Source of the DNA: Monoplex corrugatus
Lineage: Eukaryota; Mollusca; Gastropoda; Littorinimorpha; Ranellidae
Direction of reading: 5' to 3'
DNA length: 64,000 bases
NCBI GenBank assembly: GCA_030674185.1
Contig: JAPXFY010000023.1
Location: 23,051,092 to 23,115,091 of the forward strand
The notes under the pieces: generated by a model
What the model was told of the DNA's origin: nothing
Seen by the model: the letters and a program-made list of their open reading frames with translations, nothing else
The model's database searches: none
Part shown: positions 12,080-23,005 of the stretch, one piece after another
Numbering within the stretch: position 1 is the first letter of the stretch
Layout of the letters: each line of letters opens with the position of its first letter
Made by a program: the position numbers and the translations under genes

Positions 12080-12540
12080 TGCCCGGCAATCATCTCCGAG
12101 TACAATAAGTTCAGGGGCGTGGTTGATCTTCTGGATTCCCTGACAGCTTTATACAAGTTCCCCATAAAGTCCAGGAGATGGTATATGTATGTCTTCTATC
12201 ACACACTGGCCCTCGCTGTCGTCAACAGTTGGATGTGGTACAAGCAAGGACTACTTATATAGTAGTCCTTGGGTACAAGCGTCATGCCGATGCCCTCATC
12301 AGCATCAACAAGAAAGTTGGACGCCCCACTTCTCTGTCTCCAGGCCCCCCTCCTCCTAAGATTTTGCGTAAGGCCCCTGTCAGTGATGCCGTCTGGACAG
12401 CTGTGACCACCTCCCAAAGTGGGTGACTGGAGGCCGTCAAAGATGCAAGAACAGAGACTGTCGGGCAAAGAGATACGTGATGTGCACAAAGTCTCAACAA
12501 GGACAGGAACTGCTTTGAGCAATTCCACATGCTCAAATGA
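12080..12540 (+). pseudogene. piggyBac transposase C-terminal remnant
   Basis: From 12080 a frame reads YNKFRGVVDLLDSLTALYKF, followed by RRWYMYVFYHTLALAVVNSW. This is the typical stretch before the end of piggyBac transposases (GVDxxDxxxxxYxxxxKSxRWYxxxFxHxLxLAxVNSW). A TAG follows near 12261. The homology resumes in another frame with KKVGRP and PPPPK, then KNRDCRAKRYVMC and NRNCFEQFH-like codons ending at TGA 12538-12540. That last part is the C-terminal cysteine/histidine zinc-finger region of this family. Several frameshifts and loss of the DDD catalytic core make it dead. Confidence 0.85.
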
Positions 12541-12582
12541 ACATATTGAAAGAACTGTAAACTATTAGGAAACAGACAATAT

Positions 12583-12606
12583 GAGAGAGAGAGAGAGAGA
12601 GAGAGA

Positions 12607-12684
<78 letters not shown>
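12583..12684 (+). repeat. (GA)n then (GT)n microsatellite
   Basis: GA repeats to about 12607 continue as GT repeats to about 12684. It lies inside the piggyBac-like element, just after the transposase remnant. Confidence 0.95.
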
Positions 12685-12685
<1 letters not shown>

Positions 12686-13194
12686 GTGTACAAGGACCAA
12701 AAGTAGGAAAACAAACAAGATGAAGGGCCCACACAAAAAAGTGAAAAAGTTAGGGATAAAATAGGAGGTTGGAGGCTCCACAGTAAAACAAAAAAAGAAC
12801 TATCACATTTGTGAATGAATTGAAGTAGTTCAGGTATGTCAGACTCAATGTGCCATATATGGCACAATGGGATTTCATTCCTCAATGACCTGATGGGTCA
12901 TATCTGGCACATACAGTACTTTGTTTACTTTTATGAATTTTGAATAAATTTTGATTCAAAATCGTTTCTGACAATGCTTTGTTGCCATTTAGCATGGAAA
13001 AATAATTTTCAAGTGGACCTTTCTACTAGCAGGCCCTAGAGGGATTTATTAAAACGTCATTATCTCAGGAAAAAAAAGAGATAGAACGTTACTCTTTTTT
13101 CATTTTGTTTCTATCAAAAAGTTCTATATGAACAGTATGGAGACTAAGCTCTTCATATTTATCCTAATTTTGCCTGCCGGTACCTACTGGTTTG

Positions 13195-14971
13195 CTTTTT
13201 ACATAAATGAAATTGTTTAATCTGTCATCACCTTGATTATGTCGCACAGACCAATAGCATAGTCTGTCAACATGTGCATTCAACACCTGGTTTTGCTTAT
13301 CTTTAGATCTCAGTTGTGCAACATATTAGCCTACATACTTTTGCACGGTGGTCTAGTCTTCGATCTTTTCAAAGCCAGATCAATTTTATTATCTGCAAAC
13401 TTAAACTGCGCAGACATAGCAAACACGTGACTGTCATGTTCACTTCAGAAATACGTTTACATGCAGCGTAAAGATAACCACTTATTCAGAATGAAATTAG
13501 ATATTAATATACACGCACGCGCCCGTGCGCACGCACACACGTTGATTTTTTTTTTACTGCGTATTCAATCATTAACATAAAGAACTCAATAAACAAGTCA
13601 ATCAGTTGATCTTTTGTATTTTTTTTTACAATTTAAACCCGCATCAAATCCAGTTAACCACAAACTTAACAAATGTGAGAAATCGACTTGATTCGTTAAG
13701 TGTAATGTCGTTCTCGTCATCGCAAATCCTAGGAATTTCACTGAGGCAACGTTTGAACTGTTTCACAATGAACAACAACAGTACTAATTCCCACATTCAG
13801 AACTATACTACACAATAGGTTGCACGATAAATACCACAACTTCACGACATAAACAAAAATGACGACTTCTGGGTAACAGAAAGCAAAGCATTTCAAAACC
13901 CTTTTAACGAAATTTTGATGACATTTTTATTTTGCATTGTTTTGCTGTTTCATCTTCTGGACTGCCTCAGTGGCGTTGATCCTACACCACTAATATCTAT
14001 TCCAAAACACACCACCAACCCCAAGTTTTTTTCAGTCGAAGTCTCAGTGTCAAATCACGCCCCCCTCCACCCTCTGAGCTAGAGATTTCAAGCTTCTATG
14101 GGGTTGTTAGCGAGATCTTTACATGTAGCAGCAAAACTGGAAAGTGTGGAGAAAATCTTTGCAAAGTATTTATAAACAGTTCATCGAGTTTTGATCTACA
14201 GGTTGGAATTCCAAGTAATCTGCACTAACCTAATACTCCATTACTAAGAATGCTTGAACGATCACAATCTCCTGCTTGTAGAAGCAGACAGTTGTAGATT
14301 TGAATTGTACTGATATCTAGTTCGTTCTTTTTGTACAATAGCCAGATACGGTGCGTTTTGTGTCAGTTGTCTGTTGTGGTAATCGTTTTTTATTGTGTCA
14401 GGACTCAAGACTCAAAACTTTTATTTTATTTGTCCTTTCTAAAAGGGCAGAAACTCGGTATGTAGGATGTCATTGTTATATCACGTTACACACGCATGCA
14501 CGCGCACGCGAGCGCACACACGCACACACATACATACACACATACGTATGTATATCGATGTCTATGTTCATTTGTGTGCTTACACGGACACACGCATACA
14601 CGTACGCGCGTGCATGTACAGACAACACAAACTTTTTAACATCAGCATCATGAATTTTGACCTTTCTACCCATCCACACACCCAAACGCACACAGGCACG
14701 TGCAAATGCACTCTCATACACACAGAGATGTCGAACCATGACTGATGTAAAGCTGTACGGCTGTGTTGAAATAGTCAGAACTGATCAGTGCCTCAGTGCC
14801 AAAAACACAGAGAACTGACAGAGTGACTATGGCAGAGCACTTATCTGGTCATTTCACGTCAGAAGTGTGGCAGGAAAACGCATATTCACTGTATCACACA
14901 TACACTTTACATGCACAAGGAACTAGTTCATCCTAGACACCTTTGTTTTTTTTTCTGTCATTATTTGCTAG
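13195..14971. other. Unassigned intronic sequence
   Basis: No gene recognised. A cryptic ACGC/CACA-rich patch lies at about 14485-14720 and produces opposing short ORFs. The last 30 bases form the pyrimidine tract and acceptor of the next SRCR exon. Confidence 0.35.
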
Positions 14972-15141
14972 GTCTACCGCTCGGTACAACCGATACGGAT
15001 ATTGGTATCCAGATAGTAGAAATCCATCTCCGTATTTCTACAGCTGCACGGGGAACGAGACCACACTGAACGTTTGCAAGTTGATTCATTACAGCACCTG
15101 TTCAAGCTACTACTACACTGTGAACATCATATGTGATTCTG
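14972..15141 (+). CDS. SRCR domain 1, second-half exon (phase 2 to 1)
   Basis: Acceptor TTTGCTAG and donor GTAAGT. The exon is 170 nt: one base completing the split codon, 56 codons, and one left over. The peptide contains YFYSCTGNETTLNVCK, then STCSS and IICDSG. The CTGNETTLxxC block and final C are hallmarks of SRCR second halves. With the two cysteines of the exon at 2097-2238 the domain has six. That number, and splitting into two exons, are known features of group A SRCR domains. The domain is 104 codons long, within the usual 100-110. Confidence 0.93.
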
Positions 15142-15404
15142 GTAAGTTTTTACATTTAATGATTTTTATTTCCTGTCTGTGTGGCTCTGATCGTGATTAA
15201 CGAGTCTGATTCACTCTCGTTTAGTGTTGTGTGTCCTGTGGCATTATCTTCATTTTATGACACATCCCAGTTATCATTAGATTACATTTTGATTCATGTT
15301 GAATCCATAATATTCTCTCTTTGAAGGTCTACCATGAGTGGATTTTACCGTTGATTGGGCTATGGAATGCTGGAACTATTTGAAATTTGAAAGGCAAAGC
15401 CATC
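15142..15404. other. Short intronic stretch
   Basis: Nothing recognised between the donor of SRCR domain 1 and dispersed repeat copy A. Confidence 0.35.
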
Positions 15405-16000
15405 ACTTTGCGTATGAGACCGTTCTGTGGGGACTCATTTAGTATAAGTAGTATCCCCACCTGTTGGAAATTCTCTGTCAGAAATTTCCTCATTTTGTCA
15501 CTCTCTTTGTATCTGCTTTGCTTCTTTGCGTTCTGTCATCTCTTCTTATCATTTTCTGCCTTTCTGGTCCATTGACCTGCATGTGTTATTTAAAGTTTTA
15601 CATAGTTTCCAAAGCTTTACATATTTTCTGTTAAAATTGATAATTGGGTACATGTATCAAGTGCAACTTTGGGTCTAAGTAAATGTGTTGTGCAGAAACA
15701 ATTTCAGGTGATTTAGGCCAGCTTTTATACATGTTTTAGTGTCCTTAGTTACGTTTAAATTAATTTATTTTCACTAATTTCAGGCTTTCTTTTTACTTTC
15801 CTTGTGTGTTAAATTGGACAAAGTGGTCAATGCCAGGGGCATATCCATAGGTAATGTGCACGAATGTATTGATATGTGTAGTTAATTTTCTTTTCTAGGA
15901 TTTGTTTTATCTTGTTGAAGTATTGTGTACGTTTTGAGATGGTTTTAATCCTGATATAGCTCTGTACAGTCGGTTGTGCTTTAAACAAAACAAACGATTA
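15405..16000 (+). repeat. Dispersed repeat, copy A
   Basis: Related to 25050-26012 and 49665-50275, all on the + strand. Shared landmarks in order are GGGGACTC...AGTATCCCCACCT, a TTTCTGCC/TTCTGCTT stretch, AAAATTGATAATTGGG, GCATTGATATGTGTA-like sequence, and a 3' block CCTGATATRGCTCTGTRCAGTCGG-like ending in GGGCTTTAAACAAA. The 3' block resembles mollusc SINE tails. A reverse-oriented piece of it occurs at 22239-22321. Confidence 0.7.
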
Positions 16001-16310
16001 CAACAATGTATAAAGCTATAACCACCATGGGGGTTTCATGAACATGACTTTGTAAAAAAGTTTGTTGTGGAGTAGATATTTCATATTTTCCATGTTATCC
16101 ATGTGATGGATAAGATCCAAAATGATCATTGCATAAGCAGTAAGCCTGCATACACGCCCTACTTGCTGGGAAAGTCTTGGGGTCCTAGTTAATGCATGGG
16201 TTCTGTGTCAATCCTTGTATCCGTCTGTCATTGAAATAACTTGGGTTAGATTATAATATATTATGTTGAAATGTATCACTTCATCTGCCATGTCCTATAA
16301 GTTTAAAAAA
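16001..16310. other. Unassigned intronic sequence
   Basis: Nothing recognised before the AC microsatellite. Confidence 0.3.
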
Positions 16311-16311
16311 A

Positions 16312-16401
<90 letters not shown>

Positions 16402-16610
16402 CCAGTGGACTGTGCCAACACCCAACACACGTACTCATATTAAAGACATCCACCAAAAGACAACACATCCTGCGTACAACACAGTTTATCATTCCCATTA
16501 TTCAAATTCCCTCAGCCCACCCTCCATCCCTAAGCTATACACACACGTTCCTCTCTCTCTCTCTCTCTCTCTTTTTTTCTCTTATGTATGTGTATATGTT
16601 ATGTGTATGT

Positions 16611-16676
<66 letters not shown>
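16311..16676 (+). repeat. Two (AC)n tracts with a (CT)n tract between
   Basis: AC repeats at about 16312-16400 and 16614-16671, CT repeats at about 16551-16570, and a short TA run at 16671-16681. All sit immediately next to the LINE tail at 16692. Confidence 0.95.
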
Positions 16677-16683
<7 letters not shown>

Positions 16684-16691
16684 CACATGTA

Positions 16692-17798
16692 TCACCATCA
16701 TCATCAGGTGCCCTGCCGCATGGCGTTGGCGATCATGGCCTTCCATCTGTCTCTATCTCTCGTTGCCCCTAGCATCTCCCCCACCCTCCTCGTCCCCAGC
16801 CACTCTGCAAGTCCGTCCAGCATTTTCTCCCTGGGTCTACCTGGTGCTGTCTTTCCCTCCAGCTTTCCTGTTGTGACCAGATGCTTCAAATCCCCTTCCT
16901 CATAAAATGGCCTACAAATGTTGCCTGTCTTTTCCTAATCTTCCTTATGAGTGATCTACTTGTGTCTGCCTCCATCTAGACTGTCTCGTTTGTTTTCTTT
17001 GCTGTCCATGGAACTCTCAACATTCTTCTTAGAAACCACGCTTTGGCTGCCTCAATCTTGTTTTGGCTTTGTTTGTTGACTGTCCATGCCTCACATCCGT
17101 ACAACAGTATTGGTTCTATATAACATTCAAGAACTCTCTTCCTGATGTTAATTGACAGGCATTTGTTGGTAAGTGTAACGGTATCACGCGCTGTGTCGTT
17201 CCGGCCGGTACGCGCATGCTCGGACGAAGTCAGAAGTTTAACTGTTGTTAATGGAGTTCAGTTAGTAAAGTTTGTTCGCATTGAAAACGCTACGTGTGGA
17301 GTGTTTTTGGGTATGGCTGTTTTCTAGCTTCAGGGCGCATTACAGTAAGAATGCTTGTCATCTTCTTGAATGCTGTTTTGGCTTGGCTGATTCTGCCGGC
17401 TATTTCTGATGTGCATCTGCCATCTGATGAAATGATCGTTCCCAGGTATTTGAATTTATCAACCTGTGTCAAGGTTGTGCCATTTGCTGTTATTTTGCAT
17501 GAGGGGATTTCATGTCTTTTACTGATCACCATGACTTCAGTCTTCCTGCCGTTTAGTTCCAGACCCTTTCCTTTGCTTTCTATTTCTAGTATATTCACAA
17601 GGTTTTGTAGGTCTCTTTCACTTTCTGCAATTAGCACAGTGTCATCTGCGTATCGAATGTTGTTTATCATTTTCCCTCCAACCTTTAATCCAGGGTCTTC
17701 TTCTAGGTTTTTTATGATGTTTTCGCTGTAAAGTGGAAACAGATCTGGTGACAAAACACAACCCTGTTTGACCCCTCTTTTGATATTTTGGAAAGAGC
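16692..17798 (-). mobile_element. LINE family A, copy 2, 3' half
   Basis: The 3' end is the CAT tail at 16692-16705. Reading upward on the minus strand gives RDRDRWKAMIANAMRQG, GRPREKMLDGLAEWL, the SKAKTAFKKM/DKFKYLGTIISSDGRCTSEI block near 17400, YADDTVLIAES near 17640, and VKQGCVLSPDLF near 17750. It stops at an AC tract (17799-17821). The remaining 5' half continues at 19076-21080 in the same orientation, so one LINE appears to be split by foreign sequence, with about 75 residues of the RT core missing. A solo LTR interrupts it at 17174-17344. Confidence 0.88.
17174..17344. mobile_element. 171-bp solo LTR (5-bp TSD)
   Basis: The insert begins TGTAACGG and ends CATTACA, with TGTAA/TTACA inverted ends as in LTRs. 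It is flanked by GTAAG on both sides (17169-17173 and 17345-17349). LINE copy 1 (GTAAG at 2763-2767) and the copy at 26781-27933 preserve the uninterrupted site, so the boundaries are exact. A 5-bp duplication fits Gypsy-type LTR retrotransposons. Steamer-type Mag-lineage elements of bivalves have LTRs of similar short length (about 177 bp). Relatedness to Steamer is inferred from size and ends only. No internal region, primer site or gag-pol is present. Confidence 0.85.
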
Positions 17799-19075
17799 TC
17801 ACACACACACACACACACACATAGTTCAACCAAACCTGTAGCACATAAATCTACCAAATTTGAAACGATCACTAGTTAGATCTGATGTGTTAACAAATCG
17901 TGTGTCAAGACCCTTAGCAGAGCAAAAAATTTATTAATATGCACAAATTGAAATCATAACTATACTGTGTCCTGATGACAATATTCAGATTAAAATATTT
18001 TTAATGTTTTTTTTCCAATTTATTTAACATGTCTACTTTCGTTTGTATGCAGTTCTCATGCTCGAGTTATCGTCCTTGTTTAAGCGTTTTTGCCAAATTT
18101 CTAATGCTTTTTCATCATATTCTTTATTGAAAAAAATCATGAACCTTTCAAAGAATTTTTTACAAAACTACAAGCACTTTTCATTTCTCTGATTGGTATC
18201 AGAAAGATATAGATCTATTCTTTTATTTATTTTTTTCTCTGTCAAGGGAGATAACAAACTATTCTAGACCGAGCACATGCCTGGTAATAAAATATAATAA
18301 AATTTGTATTAATGATTTATGAAACATCAGTTCCATTGAAAAAAAAATAGCAAAAAGATTAGACTGACGGTCACTTACATACTTACCAAGATCATGTTCA
18401 AGATTTTTTAGATCTATCGAGTCGAAGTCGTTCCTGGGTTCAGAAATTGCATCAGTTTCGGACGACGTCGTTGAACCCAGTCCGCTGTGTCGGCACCTTT
18501 CGTATTGGCTTTCGGAACTTTTACAAGCGGCAGCCTGTGTTATATTATTTGCACGATCTTAAGAATAATTGAATTCTCTACAAAATGAATGGTATTACAA
18601 CACTGTGCGTGTAGAATTGTTGACTTTACGGTGCTTTTTAAAAATAGGCCTACGTTGTTTTTCGGCACTGAAAAAACAGTATTCAGTTAAAGGAATTATG
18701 ACGAAATTTATTACACTGGATTCTTCAGGTTGTCCCCTTTAATTTGATACCAAAATCACCGCTGTGCACATCGTTTGTAAAAGTTCCGACAGCATTTCCG
18801 ACAACTGGTGTTGATTGGCCCGGGGAAAACCGCGTGAGGAAACTTTGCACGTCGCCGCCAACGTTGCGTTCGGTATGTGTATCTAGATCGCTCAGGGTCA
18901 AAGCACATTTCTTTCACACCACAAATGAAGACACAGGTTTCATGCCTAAAGCTCATTTAATGTGTCGACATAATTTTTTATCTTCCAATCGTGAATGGTA
19001 GACGAGCTGAAGCAATTTAAAATCTGCAATTTTTACTAGTTCTGCCGCATGTTTGCCATTAGCATAAGAGTGGCT
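17799..19075. other. Foreign segment splitting LINE copy 2
   Basis: About 1.28 kb that is not LINE, starting with a short AC tract (17799-17821). It includes a CpG-rich part (18410-18960) and a candidate minus-strand exon. Its ends show no convincing inverted repeats, so its mode of entry is unclear. Confidence 0.45.
18387..18534 (-). CDS. Candidate minus-strand exon, product unknown
   Basis: On the minus strand an ACACAG acceptor precedes 148 nt that stay open in one frame (49 codons plus one base, starting AACKSSESQYERCRHSG). They end at a strong GTAAGTATG donor. The surrounding DNA is CpG-rich compared with the AT-rich flanks. An open minus frame at 18756-18956 upstream contains KCCRNFYKRCAQR, loosely similar to the start of this exon. 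No family recognised. It could be part of a transposon-borne or host gene, or chance. Confidence 0.25.
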
Positions 19076-21080
19076 GGACCAACCTATTAATAGTTCCTTT
19101 CCCTTCCTCAAATCCACACTGTTTTTCTGCTATTTCTCTTTTGATTCGATTCCTTGTCCTCATCATGAGTATTCTTAACAGGATTTTTGTTACATGGCTC
19201 ATCAAACTGATTGTGCATTCTATAGCCCCTGTCTTCTTTGGAAGTGCAATGAAAATTGATTTTGACATATCTTTGGGGATTTTTCCAGTGTCGTAAATTT
19301 CATTTAGGACTTATTTTTTCTATGCCAAATTCCTCCAGGACTTCAATCATCTCTGTAGTAATGTTGTCTGGTCCTGGGGATTTTCCTGGTTTCATCTTTT
19401 TCAGTGCCGCTCTAACTTCATCTTTCATTATGGGTGGTCCTTCAAAGTTCTTTTTTATAATGTGTTCTTCGTTTCTGTCATCCTCAAAAAGGTCTTTAAT
19501 GTACTCTCCCCATGTGTCTAATATTTTGTCTTTTTCCATGATAAGCATGCCATCTTTCGATTTCAAGCAACCAGTTGATGTGCATGTATCTTTTCTGTGG
19601 ACAATTTCTTCAGTTCATCTGTACATACCCTGAGGATCCGTTTTGTGTCGGTCTTCCATTTCTTTGCACTTTGTTTTCAACCAAGCTTCCTTAAGCTTCA
19701 TTGCACCTATTCCTGATCTCCTTGTTTATCTTCCTGTAGATCTCCTCATTTCTCTTTGCCTTCCTCCTTTCCGCCATCAAGCCCAAAATTTCATTAGTCA
19801 TCCAGTTCTTTTTTGCTTTTCTATCTGCCTTAGGGATTTCCTCACAAGCTTCATCTATAGAATTCCTCAACTTTGTCCATTGTTCCTCAGTCACCAGCGT
19901 CTTCCAGAGCACTGAAAGTGTTTTGAAAATGTACATTAATTTTTTTACGTATCACTTCATCTGTCTTTAAGAGTCCAAGGTTTAATTTGATGTTGTTTTT
20001 GGTCTGTTTCCTTTTTCTCAATTTCAATCTAAATCTTCCCATTACAGGATTGTGGTCACTGCTGCAGTCTGCGCCTGGTAGTGTTTTTGCTGACAGTAAA
20101 GGATTTCTAAATCTTTTGTTGATCAGGATGTAGTCAATCTGATTTTTGGTATTATCTCCTGGACTCATCCAAGTCCATTTTTTTCTATTAGGTTGCTCAA
20201 ACCAGGTGTTTCCTACTATAAACTCATTCATCTGTGCCCATTCTACAAGTTTCTCACCCCTTTCATTTTGTGTACCAAGGCCATGAGGTCCAACTATATC
20301 CTCCACCCTATCCTGTCCCACTTAAGCATTAAAATAACGACATTATTACAGTAACTTTTTGTGATTTACATTGGACTTTGGCCATCTCTAATACTTCGTA
20401 GAAGTTGTCGATGTCTTCCTGAGTACTTGTGGATGTTGGTGCATATACCTGAGTGATGTTGATATCAAATGGTTTGCCTCCCAACTTGACCAGCAAAACT
20501 CTGTCGGACACAGCCCAGTATCCCTTAACTGCTTTTGATTTGTCTTTGTCCATCATGATGCCTACTCCTCTTTCATGTGAGTTACCACCAGACTATATCA
20601 TTGTGTATTCTCCTGATGTTATCATGCCTGCCCCCTTCCATCTCACTTCCCCTAGTCCTAAAATACCAATGTTAAGTCTTTCCATCTCTGTCTTGATATT
20701 TTCTATTTTACCCTTTTGCAATAGTGTTCTTATATTCCATATTGCAACTTTGATGTTTTTAAATCTGAATTTAGGGTTCGCAGTAACTTGCTGACGGTCT
20801 GGTGTCACCTGCGCCGCATGACGGTCCCTACTGGACACAGCTGCTCCATAGGAGCACCTATTCACGTCGTTGTCTTTGACTTTTTTGTTTCTGTCCATGA
20901 TAACCTGGGAAAAATTACGATGGCGGTTTCCCGTTGCCTTCCATCCGTTTGTGTATGGTCTCTCCGCTAGCCTTACTCTCTCCCGAGATGTCCACAAGGC
21001 AGTGGAGCTATTCACCCATAGCTTGGGGATCTGGTTCGTGGGCACCAGGGCGTATCCACACGCCGTTGGGCCTGATGAAA
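19076..21080 (-). mobile_element. LINE family A, copy 2, 5' half with endonuclease
   Basis: Continues copy 2 on the minus strand. Reading from the high end, a leader with ATGNRHRNFSQVIMDRNKK lies near 20910. Endonuclease blocks follow: KVAIWNIRTLLQ near 20740, GLGEVRWKGAGMI near 20640, QVYAPTS near 20430, and SDHNPVMGRFR near 20040. A linker and the start of RT follow (KMKPGKSPGPDNIT near 19370, QCGFEEGKGT near 19100). Frames are long but interrupted, and the EN-RT link is broken. The upstream end near 21035-21080 (GTGGGCACCAGGGCG) recurs in part at 35611. Confidence 0.88.
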
Positions 21081-21850
21081 TATTACTACTACTACGACTA
21101 CCACTGCTACTACTACTAATGCCTCATATGTATATATATATATATATATTTTGAGAATGCACCACTATCATTATCAATGTTTGTCTGATTGATGATGGCT
21201 TGTTATTCCTTTCATATTGGATTTTTCGGCGACTTAGTAATAGTGATGATGGGGATGATGATGATGGTGATGGGGATGATGATGATGGTGATGGTGATGA
21301 TGATGATGAAATACTACTACTACTATGACTACCACTGCTACTACTACTAATGCCTCACATCTATATGTATATATATTTATGTATATGTATATATTTGCGT
21401 ATATATTTACATACATATCACATATACTCTGCATAGCGCGTTCTCTGTGAGTCTCTTTCCAATAGTCATTTTAATTTCTCAAAATTTGTTTCATTTCTGA
21501 TTTCGAAAAAAAAATCCACGCTTTATATTCTATGCAACAGGAGTTATGCAGATATCATTTTTGAGAATGCATCACTATCATTATCAATGTTTGTCTGATT
21601 GATGATGTCTTGTTATTCCTTTCATGGTAGATTTTTTGGTGACTTAGTAATAGTGATGATGGGGATGATGATGATGATGATGATGATGGTGATGGTGATG
21701 ATGATGATGATGATGAAATACTATTACAACTACGACGACTACCACTGCTACTACTACTAATGCTGCTGCTGCTGCTACTACTACTACTACTACTACTACT
21801 ACTGATTATTATGTAATGATGATGTTGATGATGATAATGAAAATAATCGT
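21081..21850 (+). repeat. (TAC)n/(GAT)n microsatellites with a 410-bp duplication
   Basis: ACT and GAT triplet repeats surround a unit beginning TTGAGAATGCA at 21151 and again at 21561, exactly 410 bp apart. The two units share more than 150 bp before the GAT arrays. A third, partial relative begins near 21870. TA-rich tracts occur at 21129-21150 and 21360-21400. Confidence 0.85.
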
Positions 21851-21954
21851 AATGATAACGAGATAGTACTCATGTTTGATGATGGGTTATGTTTTTCCTT
21901 CCATTATAGACTTTTTGGCCACTTAACGATAATAACGACACCTGACCTACTGCA

Positions 21955-23005
21955 ATCAGAATATAAAAAAAGCATCAAAATTGCAGTATGGAATAACAGG
22001 ACGCTCTGCAAAAGGAAAAATTGGAAAATGTCAAGATGGAGATGGAAAGGCTTAACATCAGTATTTTAGGACTAGAAGAAGTAAGATGGAAGGGAGCAGG
22101 CATAATAACATCAGGCAAGTATACAATAATCTATTCTGGTGGAAACACACATGAAAGTGGAGCAGATATCATGACAGAAAAAGACAAGTCAAAATCAGCC
22201 AAGGGATACTGGGCTGTGTCAGACCGAGTTTTGCTAGTTTTCAATTCAGTTCAATTCATATTGCTTATAGCCCAGCCAACTACTAAAGCCATATCAGGGC
22301 TAACACCACATCAAAATTTTACTAGTTGGAGGGCCAGCCATTTGATATCAACATCGTCCAAGTACATGCACCAACATCCGCAAGTACTCAAGAAGATATT
22401 GACAACTTGTATGAAGTATTATCAACATCCGCAAGTACTCAAGAAGAAATTGACAACTTATGTGAAGTATTAGAGACGGCCAAAGATCAATGCAAGTCAC
22501 AGGACATTGTAGTAATAATGGGAGATTTTTATGCTACATTGGGACAGGAGAGGGTTGAGGACATGGTTGGACCTCATGGCCTTGGCACACAAAATAAAAG
22601 GGGAGAGAAACTTGTGGAATGGGCACAGATGAATGAGTTCATAGCGGGAAACACCTGGTTTGAGCAGCCTAACGGAAGAAAATGGACATGGATGATTCGA
22701 AGGGATAATACTAAAAATCAAATTGGTTACATCCTGATAAGTAAAAATTCTTTACTGTCAGCAAAAACACTACCAGGCGCAGACTGCAACAGTGAACACA
22801 ATCTTGTAATGGGAAGATTTAGGCTAAAACTAAAGAAAAGAAAACAGACCTAAAGTAACATCAAACTAAATCTTGGATTCTTAAAGATAGATGAAGCAAC
22901 ACCTGAAAAATTTAACGCAAATGTTCAAAACAAATTCAGTGCTCTGGATGACGTTGGTGACAATGAGGAACAATGGACAACGTTGAGAAACTCGATTTAT
23001 TTGAT
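21955..23005 (+). mobile_element. LINE family A, copy 3 (endonuclease part only)
   Basis: A plus-strand EN fragment shows KIAVWNNRTLCK at the start, ILGLEEVRWKGAGIITSG, VVIMGDFYATLGQERVED near 22520, WTWMIRRDNTKNQI near 22690, and CNSEHNLVMGRFRLK near 22790. It ends within the linker near 23000 with no RT. A 51-bp (17-codon) tandem duplication starts at 22372 and 22423, and an 83-bp SINE-like piece is inserted at 22239-22321. Inactive. Confidence 0.85.
22239..22321 (-). mobile_element. SINE-tail-like insertion in LINE copy 3
   Basis: 83 bp absent from other LINE copies, flanked by CTAGT (22234-22238 and 22322-22326). On the minus strand it contains AGCCCTGATATGGCTTTAG and GGCTGGGCTATAAGCAATA. 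These match the 3' block of dispersed repeat copies A, B and C. Confidence 0.65.

Larger units (their letters stand above)
11270..13048 (+). mobile_element. piggyBac-like transposon nested in the left copy
   Basis: A TTAA lies on each side (11266-11269 and 13049-13052). The element starts AACCCTCTAGGGCC and ends GGCCCTAGAGGGATTTA, sharing a 12-bp perfect inverted repeat CCCTCTAGGGCC. The right copy of the host transposon has the uninterrupted site (one TTAAAACG, read on its minus strand), which confirms insertion. At 1.78 kb it is shorter than a full piggyBac element. It retains the C-terminal part of a piggyBac transposase (12080-12540). Because the site reads TTAAAA, the duplication could be counted as 4 or 6 bp. 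Confidence 0.88.
7316..13186 (+). mobile_element. GGTACC-ended DNA transposon, left copy
   Basis: The element begins AGGTACCGGCAGGCACG and ends GCCTGCCGGTACCTA, giving inverted ends of about 15 bp. It is flanked by CTGGTTTT (7308-7315) and CTGGTTTG (13187-13194), an 8-bp target-site duplication with one mismatch. The same element in opposite orientation occupies 44585-49583 with a different duplication. The left copy is 5.87 kb; removing the piggyBac element nested at 11270-13048 leaves about 4.09 kb. It carries a three-exon small gene (7937-10103), a 107-bp tandem repeat and a GT tract. An 8-bp duplication is compatible with hAT, P, Sola1, Merlin or MULE-type elements. The superfamily is unresolved because no long transposase ORF remains. 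Confidence 0.8.

Noticed and set aside
18756..18956. Minus-strand zinc-finger-like ORF with CRKCCRNFYKRC
   Set aside because: The cysteine spacing matches no known finger, and the frame was kept only as context for the exon candidate at 18387-18534.
20593..21045. 'Craniofacial development protein 2-like' host gene
   Set aside because: The frame is the leader and endonuclease of LINE family A, with RT following on the same strand and sister copies elsewhere in the window.
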